From Clostridiales bacterium mt11 (GTDB taxonomy: Bacteria > Bacillota > Clostridia > Tissierellales > Tepidimicrobiaceae), in NCBI GenBank assembly GCA_001282665.1, contig LN874946.1:647717-711716 (forward strand): a DNA stretch of 64,000 nt, written 5' to 3'. Numbering within the stretch: the first letter of the stretch is position 1; each line of letters starts with the position of its first letter. Under the pieces are notes generated by a model. It was not told the DNA's origin. It saw nothing but the letters and a program-made list of their open reading frames with translations, and searched no databases. The translations under genes were made by a program, and so were the position numbers. Shown here one piece after another: positions 35,685-45,438 of the stretch.

Positions 35685-36614
35685 CTAATCTAATTTTACA
35701 TTAGAATCAAATTGATTTCCCCTTAAATATTGAGACACATGTAACTTTTTCTTTCCAGGGAATTGTAACTCTTCAATGACTACACAGCTATCCTCACAGT
35801 TTACAAAAATTCCTTCGTTGGAGACTTTTACAACCATTCCATTCTCTGCTGTTGAAAATTTTTCAACTATTCTAGCATTATGAATTTTAACATTTTCACC
35901 TTTATATTTCATGTAAGCAGAAGGCCAGGGTTTTAGCCCTCGTACCAAATTCTTAATCCTTTCACCAGTGCTATTCCAATCGACTTTTCCAGTATCTTTG
36001 TTTATCTTCGGTGCATATGTTGCTAAATCATGGTTTTGAGGAGTCTTTAAGATTTTTTGTTTTCCTAGTCCGTCTAATACTTCTACAATTAATTGACTTC
36101 CCAATATAGATAATCTATCGTGAATGGATTCTGCATTGTCATCTTCTCCAATAGGAATCTCCTCAACAAGTAGCATATCTCCTGAATCCAAGCCCTCATT
36201 CATTTCCATAATAGTAATTCCGGTCTTAGACTCTCCATCAATAATAGCCCAATTAATAGGGGCTGCTCCTCTATATTTTGGAAGTAAGGATCCATGTATA
36301 TTGATACAGCCATATTGAGGTAAGTTCAATATATCCTTCTTGAGTATCTGTCCAAAAGCAACTACTACAATACAGTCTGGTGATAATTCCTTTATTTTAT
36401 CTATGGATTCAGTAGAATTAATGGATTCTGGCTGATAAACCTCCAATCCTAATTCTATGGCTTTTTCCTTAATTGGAGTAGGCAGCATCTTCTTGCCTCT
36501 GCCTTTGGGTTTATCCTTTTGAGTCACTACTAAAGAAATATTATATCCCTTTTCATATAATGATACTAAAGATGGAACTGCAAACTCAGGTGTCCCCATA
36601 AATACGATATTCAT
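35685..36614 (-). CDS. fmt: Methionyl-tRNA formyltransferase
   Basis: 309 residues. Formylates initiator Met-tRNA using 10-formyltetrahydrofolate. Motifs MGTPEFAVPSL at the start, HGSLLPKYRGAAPINWAI near 109-126 with the catalytic His and Asn, and a C-terminal OB-like domain. GGGGGTAATAAG site. Follows def by 17 bases; the pair acts at opposite ends of N-formyl use. Confidence 0.97.
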   Translation of the reverse strand: MNIVFMGTPEFAVPSLVSLYEKGYNISLVVTQKDKPKGRGKKMLPTPIKEKAIELGLEVYQPESINSTESIDKIKELSPDCIVVVAFGQILKKDILNLPQYGCINIHGSLLPKYRGAAPINWAIIDGESKTGITIMEMNEGLDSGDMLLVEEIPIGEDDNAESIHDRLSILGSQLIVEVLDGLGKQKILKTPQNHDLATYAPKINKDTGKVDWNSTGERIKNLVRGLKPWPSAYMKYKGENVKIHNARIVEKFSTAENGMVVKVSNEGIFVNCEDSCVVIEELQFPGKKKLHVSQYLRGNQFDSNVKLD

Positions 36615-36631
36615 CTTATTACCCCCAAACT

Positions 36632-37099
36632 TTATTCTTCATCCTCTTCAGTAAACACCTCTTCAATCATATTATCTATAAATAATATACCATGAAGGTG
36701 GTCTATCTCATGGCAAAGAGCCTTGGCCAATAATCCTGTACCTTCTATTACCTTTTCTTCACCATTCTCATCTAAATATTTCACTTTAACCCTTTCAGGT
36801 CTCTTTACTTTTCCTATCCTATTGGGAACACTTAAACAACCTTCTATATCTATCTTTTCCCCTTCACTTTCAATTATCTCAGGATTAACAAGTTTTATAA
36901 CCCCTTCTCCTATATCTATTACAACTATCCTTCTCAATACACCAACTTGAGGGCCTGCTAATCCTACTCCATCATATTCATACATAGTATCTACCATATC
37001 ATCTAAAAGTATCTTCGTTCTTTCATCAATTTTAGTAACTTCCCTAGAAATTTTTCTTAAAATAGGGTCATCAGAATATCTAATTTGTCTAATAGCCAT
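36632..37099 (-). CDS. def: Peptide deformylase
   Basis: 155-residue metalloenzyme that removes N-formyl groups from new proteins. Three motifs: GVGLAGPQVG near 44, EGCLSVP near 88, and HEIDHLHGILF near 130-140, giving Cys, two His and Glu at the metal site. Full length, type 1. Confidence 0.97.
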   Translation of the reverse strand: MAIRQIRYSDDPILRKISREVTKIDERTKILLDDMVDTMYEYDGVGLAGPQVGVLRRIVVIDIGEGVIKLVNPEIIESEGEKIDIEGCLSVPNRIGKVKRPERVKVKYLDENGEEKVIEGTGLLAKALCHEIDHLHGILFIDNMIEEVFTEEDEE

Positions 37100-37110
37100 G
37101 TCTTTTCCTC

Positions 37111-39594
37111 CTACAATATCGAATTAGGGTTTATATCTATGCTAAACCTAATCCCTTTTAAATTCATTTTATCTCTATTTATTATACATACCCATTCTAT
37201 GATGTTTTTTAACTTATCCATATATTCATCCTTAGATTTTATGAGTATTTGAAATCGGTAATTATTCTTTATCTTTTCCAATGGTGCTGGATATGGTCCT
37301 ATAACATTTTCAGTCAATTCATCAAGACCTTCCTTTAGCATCTCCTCTATTATTAGATTGTAAACTTCTTTTGTCTTCATTTCAAGATACCTATTGTCTT
37401 CTCCATACATAACTACGGATATAATATTAGTAAAAGGTGGGTAATTAAATTCCTTTCTTAAAACTATTTCCTTATTATAAAAAGCTACATAATCGTGTTC
37501 CCTTGCACATTGGATACTATAATGCTCAGGATTATAAGTCTGAACAATTACCTTGCCTTCAAACTCCCCTCTCCCTGCTCTACCTGCAACTTGGGTTATA
37601 AGCTGAAAAGTTCTTTCAGAGGACCTAAAGTCTGGTAAATTTAAACTTGTATCTGCTGCTATTATACCAACTAAAGTTACTTTTTCAAAATCCAACCCTT
37701 TAGCCACCATTTGAGTTCCTATCAATATATCTATTTCCTCATCTTTCATCTTATGAAGCATGGATTCATGGCTTCCTTTTTTAGAGGTAGTATCCATATC
37801 CATCCTTGCAACCCTAGCCATTGGAAACATCCTCTTAGTCAATTCTTCTACCTTTTCAGTCCCTATGCCAAAATACTTTATATATTTACTTTTACAAACA
37901 GGACATATTTTAGGAGGCTGTATAGCTAAACCACAATAATGACATTTTAACTTATTATCTTTCAAATGATAGGTCATAGATATATCACATTCATTACATT
38001 TTACTACATATCCACATTCCCTGCAAGAAATAAAAGTGGAATATCCCCTTCTATTGAGAAAAAGTATGGTTTGTTTCTTTCCTCTAAGGTTTGATCCTAT
38101 AGCCTCATATAGTTCCTTGCTAAATATTGATTTGTTCCCCATACTCAACTCGTTTCTCATATCCACAATTTTAACTTCAGGTAACTTTTTGTTATTAATC
38201 CTCTTATCCAAATTAAGTAATCTTATATCTCCGCTCTTAGCTTTATAATAGCTCTCAATAGATGGAGTTGCTGAACCTTTGACTAAGTAGCCTCCTACCT
38301 GTTCACATCTCTTTTCTGCCACTTCTATAGCATCGTATTTTGGATTCATGCTGGACTTGTATGTATTTTCATGTTCTTCGTCAATAATAATGAGTCCTAA
38401 GTTGTTAAAAGGTGCAAAAACGACAGAACGAGCTCCTACAGCTATTTTAACTTTTCCCTCTTTTATTTTTCTCCATTGATCAAATCTTTCACCATAAGAA
38501 AGCTTACTATGGAGTACTGCCACGTTGTTGCCAAACCTTCCAACAAATCTTTCAATAGTCTGAGGAGTTAAGGATATTTCAGGTACAAGAACTATAGTTT
38601 CCTTACCCATATTGATCATCTCTTCAACCAATTGAAGATAAATTTCCGTCTTCCCACTGCCTGTTACACCATGGAGCAGAAATTTGTTTTCCTTACTCTT
38701 GTTTTTTATATTGTTTAATATGTTATCTACACAATATCTTTGATTAGATGATAATTCAAATTTTTTATAAGGTTTTATATCTTCTCTTATGGGATTTCGA
38801 TATACTTCCCTCTTAAATATTTTTATTAATCCCTTGTCCTCTAGTGCTCTAACAGTGGACAAAGAACTACTGGTTTTCTCCATTAATCCTTTTAGGGATA
38901 TTTCATCAACAGACATTAAAAACTTTGCTATTTGAAGCTGTTTATAGCTTCTTTTACCAATTATATTGGCAATGCTATCATAATCCATAGATTTATCTTT
39001 TAAAAAAACATATTTTTCATAATTTTTTTCTATAGATGTTTGTATTTCCAGTGTAGTTTCAATTAACCCCTTTTCTTTTAACATATTGATGTTCTTATTT
39101 ATATCCTTATTCTTCATAATCTTTTTAATAATCTCTAAATCTACTTCATTGCCTTTATCTTTAATCAATTGAATGATATCTTCTTCTAAAGGGGTGAGCT
39201 GTTCCTTAAAACATTTAGAGTCAATCTCCTTTAGAGCAACATATGTCTTAACCTCTTTAAAATCTCCAGGAGGTAGAACTGTTTGAAAAGCATCTAAATA
39301 AGGGGATAGATAATGCTCAGACATCCATAAGCTTAAATCGATCATATCTTTGGATATCAAAGGTTTATCATCAATTACATCGATTATGCTTTTCAACCTA
39401 TGGTTTTTTTCATAATAATCTTGAATTTTAATTATAATACCTTTAATAATCCTATTTCCTCGTCCGAATGGAACTAAAGCCCTCATACCTTCTTCTATAT
39501 TATCCAGCATATCTGGCTCAATTATATAGGTATAGGGTTTATCGGTACTTGCAGCTTTATTTTCAATTATTACTTGTGCATATTTCCTATTCAT
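37111..39594 (-). CDS. priA: Primosomal replication restart helicase PriA
   Basis: 827 residues. Restarts stalled replication forks. N-terminal 3'-DNA-binding domain, Walker A GVTGSGKTEIYL near 310, DEEHENTYKS near 404, and zinc ribbons from CRECGYVVKCNEC through CHYCG and CPVC near 525-570. ATG at 39594 preceded by AAGGATT, a modest site. Confidence 0.96.
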   Translation of the reverse strand: MNRKYAQVIIENKAASTDKPYTYIIEPDMLDNIEEGMRALVPFGRGNRIIKGIIIKIQDYYEKNHRLKSIIDVIDDKPLISKDMIDLSLWMSEHYLSPYLDAFQTVLPPGDFKEVKTYVALKEIDSKCFKEQLTPLEEDIIQLIKDKGNEVDLEIIKKIMKNKDINKNINMLKEKGLIETTLEIQTSIEKNYEKYVFLKDKSMDYDSIANIIGKRSYKQLQIAKFLMSVDEISLKGLMEKTSSSLSTVRALEDKGLIKIFKREVYRNPIREDIKPYKKFELSSNQRYCVDNILNNIKNKSKENKFLLHGVTGSGKTEIYLQLVEEMINMGKETIVLVPEISLTPQTIERFVGRFGNNVAVLHSKLSYGERFDQWRKIKEGKVKIAVGARSVVFAPFNNLGLIIIDEEHENTYKSSMNPKYDAIEVAEKRCEQVGGYLVKGSATPSIESYYKAKSGDIRLLNLDKRINNKKLPEVKIVDMRNELSMGNKSIFSKELYEAIGSNLRGKKQTILFLNRRGYSTFISCRECGYVVKCNECDISMTYHLKDNKLKCHYCGLAIQPPKICPVCKSKYIKYFGIGTEKVEELTKRMFPMARVARMDMDTTSKKGSHESMLHKMKDEEIDILIGTQMVAKGLDFEKVTLVGIIAADTSLNLPDFRSSERTFQLITQVAGRAGRGEFEGKVIVQTYNPEHYSIQCAREHDYVAFYNKEIVLRKEFNYPPFTNIISVVMYGEDNRYLEMKTKEVYNLIIEEMLKEGLDELTENVIGPYPAPLEKIKNNYRFQILIKSKDEYMDKLKNIIEWVCIINRDKMNLKGIRFSIDINPNSIL

Positions 39595-39623
39595 AATACC
39601 AATCCTTTTCTTATCAAAATATT

Positions 39624-39655
39624 AAAAGCTAGATAACAAAATGAATCTAGCTTTT
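39624..39655 (-). terminator. Terminator at the end of coaBC
   Basis: Stem AAAAGCTAGAT/ATCTAGCTTTT with a ten-base loop that overlaps the coaBC stop codon; AATATTTTG follows. Confidence 0.65.
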
Positions 39656-40855
39656 AGCATTCAATAAATCTACAACTTTATCTAAAATAATCTTTGATAC
39701 TTGAGATTTATCTAATATAGGATAGTCATCAAGCCTTCCATCTCTATCAATAATTGTAACGATATTGGTATCTGATTTAAAGCCTGCTCCATCTTTAGAT
39801 ACATCATTAGCAACGATAAAATCAAAGTTTTTCTTCTTAAGTTTTCCTTCAGCATATTGGATTAAATTATTGGTTTCTGCTGCAAAGCCAACTACTATCT
39901 GCCCCTTTTTAAGTTTTCCAAAATGAGCTGCAATATCTGGATTTCTAACAAATCTTATATTTAACTCATCCAGTTCTCCTTCTTTTTTCTTTATCTTTTC
40001 ATGATTAAATACTTCAGGTCTATAGTCAGAAGGAGCCGCTGCCTTAATTAAAACTTGACAACTATCAAATTGAGCTTCTACAGCATTAAACATTTCCATT
40101 GTAGTATTTACTCTTATTACCTCTACATCCTTTGGAGGTAATAAAGCCGTTGGTCCCGTTATTAAAACCACTTCGGCACCTCGTCTTTGAGCTTCCTCTG
40201 CTATTTTATATCCCATCTTCCCGCTGGAATGGTTAGTAATATATCTAACAGGATCTATGGGTTCAATTGTAGGTCCAGCAGTAACGACTATTTTCTTTCC
40301 TTTTAATTCTTTATCATTAAAACTACTTATTACATATTGAACAATATCAATAGGTTCTGCCATCCTTCCTGGTCCATATGTCTGACATGCTAACATCCCA
40401 TTTCCTGGATCTATAAATTCATAGCCTAAAGTCTTTAAATAATCAAAGTTTTTTTGTACTATTGGATTTAAGTACATATTTGTATTCATAGCTGGTGCAA
40501 ATATAACCTTTGATTTTGTAGCCATAATTGTTGTTGTAAGTAAATCATCAGCAATTCCATTAGCAATTTTACCAATTATATTGGCAGTAGCAGGTGAAAT
40601 TAAAAAAAGATCAGCTTTTTTAGCTAAAGAAATATGCTCCACATCATAATTTCTTGGTTCCACGAACATATCTACATATACTGGATTCAATGCCAAAGTC
40701 TGAAAGGTCAGCGGAGTAACAAACTCCGTTGCATGTTTTGTCATTATTACTTCTACATTCGCATTTTGTTTTTTCAATCTACTTACCACATCTACAGCTT
40801 TATAGGCAGCAATTCCTCCTGTAACACCTACAATTATATTTTTACCTTTAAGCAT
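39647..40855 (-). CDS. coaBC: Bifunctional phosphopantothenoylcysteine decarboxylase/synthase
   Basis: 402 residues. CoaC part (1-180) has the flavin domain GVTGGIAAYKA, active-site His in HISLAKKAD and PAMNTNMY; CoaB part has GPTIEPIDPVRYITNHSSGKMG near 195. Makes 4'-phosphopantetheine for CoaD, encoded 19 kb away in this window. Between rpoZ and priA as in Bacillus. Confidence 0.96.
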   Translation of the reverse strand: MLKGKNIIVGVTGGIAAYKAVDVVSRLKKQNANVEVIMTKHATEFVTPLTFQTLALNPVYVDMFVEPRNYDVEHISLAKKADLFLISPATANIIGKIANGIADDLLTTTIMATKSKVIFAPAMNTNMYLNPIVQKNFDYLKTLGYEFIDPGNGMLACQTYGPGRMAEPIDIVQYVISSFNDKELKGKKIVVTAGPTIEPIDPVRYITNHSSGKMGYKIAEEAQRRGAEVVLITGPTALLPPKDVEVIRVNTTMEMFNAVEAQFDSCQVLIKAAAPSDYRPEVFNHEKIKKKEGELDELNIRFVRNPDIAAHFGKLKKGQIVVGFAAETNNLIQYAEGKLKKKNFDFIVANDVSKDGAGFKSDTNIVTIIDRDGRLDDYPILDKSQVSKIILDKVVDLLNAKS

Positions 40856-40865
40856 ATATCCTCAC

Positions 40866-41075
40866 CTACTTAATTCCTTTAATATCTGGTCTTGAATAAG
40901 TAATCTTCCCTTCTATAATCTCTTCAATAGCAATACTTACGGGTTTAGTTGAAGCTGTTTCAATTAAAGGCTTAGCCCCGTCTACCAATTGTCTAGATCT
41001 TTTTGATGCTAACATAACTAAAGTATACCTACTATCTCCAAGTTTTGAAAGTTCATTTATAGATGGATTATACAT
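40866..41075 (-). CDS. rpoZ: RNA polymerase omega subunit
   Basis: 69 residues, PSINELSKLGDSRYTLVMLASKRSRQLVDGAKP containing the RpoZ/Rpb6 core (cited by its place at 3-35). Stabilises RNA polymerase assembly. GGAGGTATATT site; ten bases from gmk and coaBC on either side. Confidence 0.95.
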   Translation of the reverse strand: MYNPSINELSKLGDSRYTLVMLASKRSRQLVDGAKPLIETASTKPVSIAIEEIIEGKITYSRPDIKGIK

Positions 41076-41086
41076 AATATACCTCC

Positions 41087-41689
41087 TTAAGAAATAATCT
41101 TTTCCATAATATTTTTATGTCTTTTTACCTTTAACTTTTCTGCAGTAATTATAGTTTCTATCTTTTCTACTGCATCCATAACTTTATCATTGATAACGAT
41201 ATAATCGTATTCATCAATGAATTCTATTTCTTTAAAAGCATTCTTCATCCTAATATTTATATCCTTTTCGGTTTCAGTACCTCTTTTTATTATCCTTTCT
41301 TTCAACTCATTCATAGAAGGAGGCAATAAAAATATAAACACAGCCTCAGGATATGCTTTTTTCACCTGTAAAGCACCCTGCACATCTATTTCTAAAACAA
41401 CTACTTCTCCTTTTTCGATTTTCTCCAATACAAATTTTTTTGGTGTTCCATAATAGTTGTTATGAACTTGAGCATACTCTAAAAATTCGTGGTTTTCCAC
41501 CATATTATTAAATTTTTCTTCATGGATAAAAAAATAGTTTACTCCATTAATTTCCCCATTTCTAGGTTTCCTTGTAGTTACTGATACTGAAAATATAAGC
41601 TCTTCATTCCTTTTAAAAAGCTCCTTACAAACAGTACCTTTACCACAACCAGAAGGTCCTGATACTACTAGCAAAAATCCCTTTGACAT
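41087..41689 (-). CDS. gmk: Guanylate kinase
   Basis: 200 residues. Phosphorylates GMP to GDP. P-loop SGPSGCGKGTV near 9-19, TTRKPRNGEINGVNYFF near 40, and LEIDVQGA near 98. ATG at 41689 preferred; a GTG nine bases earlier also opens the frame, and neither has a strong ribosome site (GCGAGTG upstream). Order remA-gmk-rpoZ is conserved. Confidence 0.96.
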   Translation of the reverse strand: MSKGFLLVVSGPSGCGKGTVCKELFKRNEELIFSVSVTTRKPRNGEINGVNYFFIHEEKFNNMVENHEFLEYAQVHNNYYGTPKKFVLEKIEKGEVVVLEIDVQGALQVKKAYPEAVFIFLLPPSMNELKERIIKRGTETEKDINIRMKNAFKEIEFIDEYDYIVINDKVMDAVEKIETIITAEKLKVKRHKNIMEKIIS

Positions 41690-41705
41690 TTTATACACTC
41701 GCTTT

Positions 41706-41969
41706 CTAAATATCTATTTTATCGTTTGATTTATTGTTTAATCTTTGAGCTACGGTTTCTGGCTGTACAGCTGAAAGAATTATGTGGTCACTATCCGTTA
41801 CAATAACTGCTCTAGTCCTTCTTCCATAAGTTGCATCTATTAATATTCCTTTATCCCTAGCCTCTTGGATCAATCTTTTAATAGGAGCAGATTCTGGGCT
41901 TACTATTGCAATAATCCTGTTAGCAGATACGATATTACCAAAACCGATGTTGATCAACTTAATAGTCAT
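41706..41969 (-). CDS. remA: RemA-family DNA-binding regulator (DUF370)
   Basis: 87 residues, DUF370. IKLINIGFGNIVSANRIIAIV and DATYGRRTRAVIVTDS fit the RemA oligomeric DNA-binding fold. In Bacillus RemA activates biofilm matrix and osmoprotection genes. Located between yicC and gmk as in Bacillus. AAGGAGG site. Confidence 0.93.
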   Translation of the reverse strand: MTIKLINIGFGNIVSANRIIAIVSPESAPIKRLIQEARDKGILIDATYGRRTRAVIVTDSDHIILSAVQPETVAQRLNNKSNDKIDI

Positions 41970-41988
41970 CTTATATCCTCCTTAATCG

Positions 41989-42870
41989 TTATTCTACATT
42001 TTGTATTTGTTCTCTTATCTTTTCCAATTCGCTTTTTATATCGACAACATTGTTACAAATGGTTAAATCATTAGCTTTAGAACCTATAGTATTAATTTCT
42101 CTATTCATTTCTTGTATTAGGAAATCCAATTTTCTACCTATTGGCTCCTTTTCTTCTAAACTTCTTAAAAACTGTTTTATATGTGACTTAAATCTAACTA
42201 TTTCTTCATTTATATCACTTTTATCGGCAAATAAAATGACCTCGTAATTTATCTTCTCCTCATCTATACTAGAATCCCCATCTAAAATTTCAGCAATTCT
42301 ATCTTTAAGTTTTTGTCTATATTCTTCTACAACTAGTGGCGATCTCCTTTCTATTTCCTCAATCATTCCTTGAATCTTTTTCAGCTGAGTTTCCATATCC
42401 AACTTTAAGGCTATTCCTTCATTTACTCTCATATTTATTACGTTATCTAATGCCATCTCAAGGGCAACCTTTAAACAGTTCCATGTAACATCTTCGTCTA
42501 ATTCTTTTCTTTCAGTTTTGATTATTTCCGATATGCTCAATATATGGGATAATTTAATATTATCTTCAATATTAAGTTCTTCTATTATCCTATCCAATCC
42601 AGCTTTATATGCTTTTGCTAATGGAATATCGACTTTTACCTCTATTCCCGATTCATCAACATATTCTAAGCTTATATATATTTCTACCCTTCCTCTGTTG
42701 ATTTTATCTTTAATTGTTTTTTTGATTTTTTCTTCTAAATAGCTAAGATGTTTAGGCATTTTTATAATAATATCATTATATCTATGATTAACGGTTTTAA
42801 TTTCCACATTAAAGTTGTGTATCCCGTCCGTGCTCTCTCCCCTACCAAATCCAGTCATGCTTTTAATCAT
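41989..42870 (-). CDS. yicC: YicC family endoribonuclease
   Basis: 293 residues with the family start MIKSMTGFGRGE and the C-terminal DUF1732 block REINTIGSKANDL. YicC proteins are RNA endonucleases in E. coli and Bacillus. GGAGGAAGAG before the ATG. First gene of the long minus-strand operon; divergent from rqcH. Confidence 0.93.
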   Translation of the reverse strand: MIKSMTGFGRGESTDGIHNFNVEIKTVNHRYNDIIIKMPKHLSYLEEKIKKTIKDKINRGRVEIYISLEYVDESGIEVKVDIPLAKAYKAGLDRIIEELNIEDNIKLSHILSISEIIKTERKELDEDVTWNCLKVALEMALDNVINMRVNEGIALKLDMETQLKKIQGMIEEIERRSPLVVEEYRQKLKDRIAEILDGDSSIDEEKINYEVILFADKSDINEEIVRFKSHIKQFLRSLEEKEPIGRKLDFLIQEMNREINTIGSKANDLTICNNVVDIKSELEKIREQIQNVE

Positions 42871-43111
42871 CTGTCTCTTCCTCCCCCATTATAGATAGTA
42901 GTATCAATAAAAAACTGACTTTTAATGTATATTATACAAATATAAATTATAATACAATTCCTAAAATATACTAGAGATTATTACAATTTTTTAATATATT
43001 TTTAAAAATAATGGTTTGATTTATTGTGTAGCAGGTTATTATTGCCTAGTAGTTTATTTATTGTCTATTAAATGATATAATTCTATTACTAATAGTAATG
43101 GAGGAATATAT

Positions 43112-44884
43112 ATGTCATTAGATGGAATAGTTACAAGGGCTATAGTTAAAGAATTGAAGGATACCATTCTAGGTGGGAGAATTGATAAGATATATCAGCC
43201 CGAAAAAGATGAAATATTAATAAATATCTATAATAATGGTAAAAACAATAGGCTTCTTATATCCGCCAGCAGCAACAATCCACGTATATACTTAACTCAA
43301 AGCACTAAATCAAATCCAACTACTCCTCCTATGTTTTGTATGCTTTTGAGAAAACATTTAACAGGAGGAATAGTTTTAAATATAGAACAGTATCAAATGG
43401 ACAGAGTATTATTTATAGATATATCTTCTCTTGATGAGCTAGGTCAACCTTCTGAAAAGAGACTAATTATCGAGATTATGGGAAAACACAGCAATATAAT
43501 ATTGACAAATAAAGATTCTAATAAAATAGTGGATTCAATTAAAAGAGTTTCTCACGACATGAGTAGAATTAGACAAGTTTTGCCTGGTATAAGCTATGAA
43601 CATCCTCCAATAAAGGATAAAAAAAATCCACTAAACTCTAATCCAGATGAACTTAATAGCTTGCTAGATGAATGTAATTCCAATACTCAAATCTATAAAT
43701 TCTTTTATACTAATTATATTGGAATAAGTCCATTAATTGGTAAAGAAGTATGTTTTAATTCGAGGATAGATATAGATAGACCTGTAGGCAGTCTAATGGT
43801 TAATGAAAAGGAATCACTGCTTAACTCCTTCGCAACCATTGTAGATGTAGTAAAAAAAGATATCTATAAACCTGTACTAATCAAAAATGACTTTGGAGCC
43901 GATTATCTAGATTTTCATGCTATTGATATTAATCAATTTGGGAATCAAAATAAGGTAATTTTAAATTCCATTAGCGAAGTTTTAGATAGATACTACCTTA
44001 AAAACGATACTTCGGATAGGATATCTCAAAAATCTCAATCCATAAAAAAATCTATTCAAACAAAATTGGAACGTTCTTTAAATAAACTATCCAAACAAAA
44101 ACAAGAACTATTGGAAAGCGAAGATAGGGAAAAATACAAGGTATATGCAGATCTAATATCTGCCAATCTATATAAAATAGAAAAGGGCAGCAGTGAAACC
44201 CAATTAGAGAATTTTTATACGGAAAACATGGAAAAAATAAGAATCCCTCTCGACGAAAGATATTCACCAGCTAAAAATGCTCAAAGATATTACAAAAAAT
44301 ATTCTAAACTAAAAAATGCTCATTCTCTATTGTTAGAACAAATACCCGAAACTGAGGAAGAAATAAATTATTTGGAGAATGTCTTAGTAAGCATAGACAA
44401 CTGTACTGAGGTCATAGAACTAGATGAAATCAAAGAGGAATTGATTAAGGAAGGATATTTAAAGGGAAATCCTAAGAAGAAAAAGAAAAAAGAAGTTATA
44501 TCCAAACCTCATCATTATATATCATCTGATGGATTCCATATTTATGTAGGTAAGAACAACAAGCAAAATGATTATTTGACTTTAAGATTTGCTCATAAGG
44601 AGGATTTGTGGCTTCATATACAAAATATGCCTGGAAGTCATGTCATAATTGCTAAGAAAAACGGGGACATCTCCGATACTTCATTGGAAGAAGCAGCAAA
44701 TTTAGCAGCCTATTATAGTAAAGCTAAGAATTCTAGTAATGTAGCTATTGATTATACGGAAAGAAAAAATGTAAAAAAGCCTAAAAACGCTAAAGCTGGA
44801 ATGGTAATCTATGAAAATTTTAATACAATCTTTGTAACTCCAAACAAAGAACAAATAGAAAAGATGGAAAAGGTAGAAGATTAA
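43112..44884 (+). CDS. rqcH: Rqc2/NFACT protein RqcH (FbpA)
   Basis: 590 residues. Adds C-terminal alanine tails to stalled nascent chains on 50S subunits. NFACT-N domain (1-280), long coiled coil, and the NFACT-R domain with DLWLHIQNMPGSHVII near 503 are all present. GGAGG site before the ATG. Older annotation as fibronectin-binding FbpA exists for this family. Divergent from yicC, convergent with pyrR. Confidence 0.94.
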   Translation: MSLDGIVTRAIVKELKDTILGGRIDKIYQPEKDEILINIYNNGKNNRLLISASSNNPRIYLTQSTKSNPTTPPMFCMLLRKHLTGGIVLNIEQYQMDRVLFIDISSLDELGQPSEKRLIIEIMGKHSNIILTNKDSNKIVDSIKRVSHDMSRIRQVLPGISYEHPPIKDKKNPLNSNPDELNSLLDECNSNTQIYKFFYTNYIGISPLIGKEVCFNSRIDIDRPVGSLMVNEKESLLNSFATIVDVVKKDIYKPVLIKNDFGADYLDFHAIDINQFGNQNKVILNSISEVLDRYYLKNDTSDRISQKSQSIKKSIQTKLERSLNKLSKQKQELLESEDREKYKVYADLISANLYKIEKGSSETQLENFYTENMEKIRIPLDERYSPAKNAQRYYKKYSKLKNAHSLLLEQIPETEEEINYLENVLVSIDNCTEVIELDEIKEELIKEGYLKGNPKKKKKKEVISKPHHYISSDGFHIYVGKNNKQNDYLTLRFAHKEDLWLHIQNMPGSHVIIAKKNGDISDTSLEEAANLAAYYSKAKNSSNVAIDYTERKNVKKPKNAKAGMVIYENFNTIFVTPNKEQIEKMEKVED

Positions 44885-44901
44885 ATCCTCTACCTTTTTT
44901 C
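44869..44901. terminator. Bidirectional terminator between rqcH and pyrR
   Basis: GGTAGA(A)GATT/AATC(C)TCTACC stem spanning the rqcH stop codon, with TTTTTT on the plus side and AAAA-derived U-run on the minus side. Confidence 0.85.
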
Positions 44902-45429
44902 TGTAATGACAACTTGATCTAATCCGTCAATTTCGGTAAAATTGACACTCACTATTTCACTCTTAGAAGTTGGAACGTTTTTACCTACATAATCAGGTCT
45001 TATAGGAAGCTCTCTGTGCCCCCTATCTATAAGAACTGCTAACTGCACTTTACTTGGTCTACCCATATCCACCAATGCATCTAATGCAGCCCTAACAGTC
45101 CTGCCAGTAAAAATTACATCATCTACTAATACTATTACCTTATCATCTATATCATGATTAAATTCCTTATTTTTTACAATAGGGTCTTTATATATTTCCG
45201 TTAAATCATCTCTATATAATGTAATGTCTAAAGTCAATACAGGTACATTTTCCTCTTCTATTTCATAAATCTTCTTGGCTAATCTTTCTGCAAAGGGAAT
45301 ACCTCTAGTTTTAATACCTACCAATATGATATCTTCTATGCCTTTATTTCTTTCAATAATCTCATTGGCAATCCTTGTAGTTGCCCTTCCAATAGCCTTC
45401 TCATCTAAAATAATCGCTTTTGTCCTCAT
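44890..45429 (-). CDS. pyrR: PyrR bifunctional pyrimidine regulator/uracil phosphoribosyltransferase
   Basis: 179 residues. PRPP loop VIVLVDDVIFTGRTVRAALD near 95 and the PGGVRP-like RPDYVGKNVPTSKSE near 140. PyrR attenuates pyr mRNAs with UMP and has weak uracil phosphoribosyltransferase activity. No pyr gene lies here, so its targets are elsewhere; the lspA-rluD-pyrR order is conserved. Confidence 0.95.
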   Translation of the reverse strand: MRTKAIILDEKAIGRATTRIANEIIERNKGIEDIILVGIKTRGIPFAERLAKKIYEIEEENVPVLTLDITLYRDDLTEIYKDPIVKNKEFNHDIDDKVIVLVDDVIFTGRTVRAALDALVDMGRPSKVQLAVLIDRGHRELPIRPDYVGKNVPTSKSEIVSVNFTEIDGLDQVVITEKR

Positions 45430-45438
45430 TTTTTACAC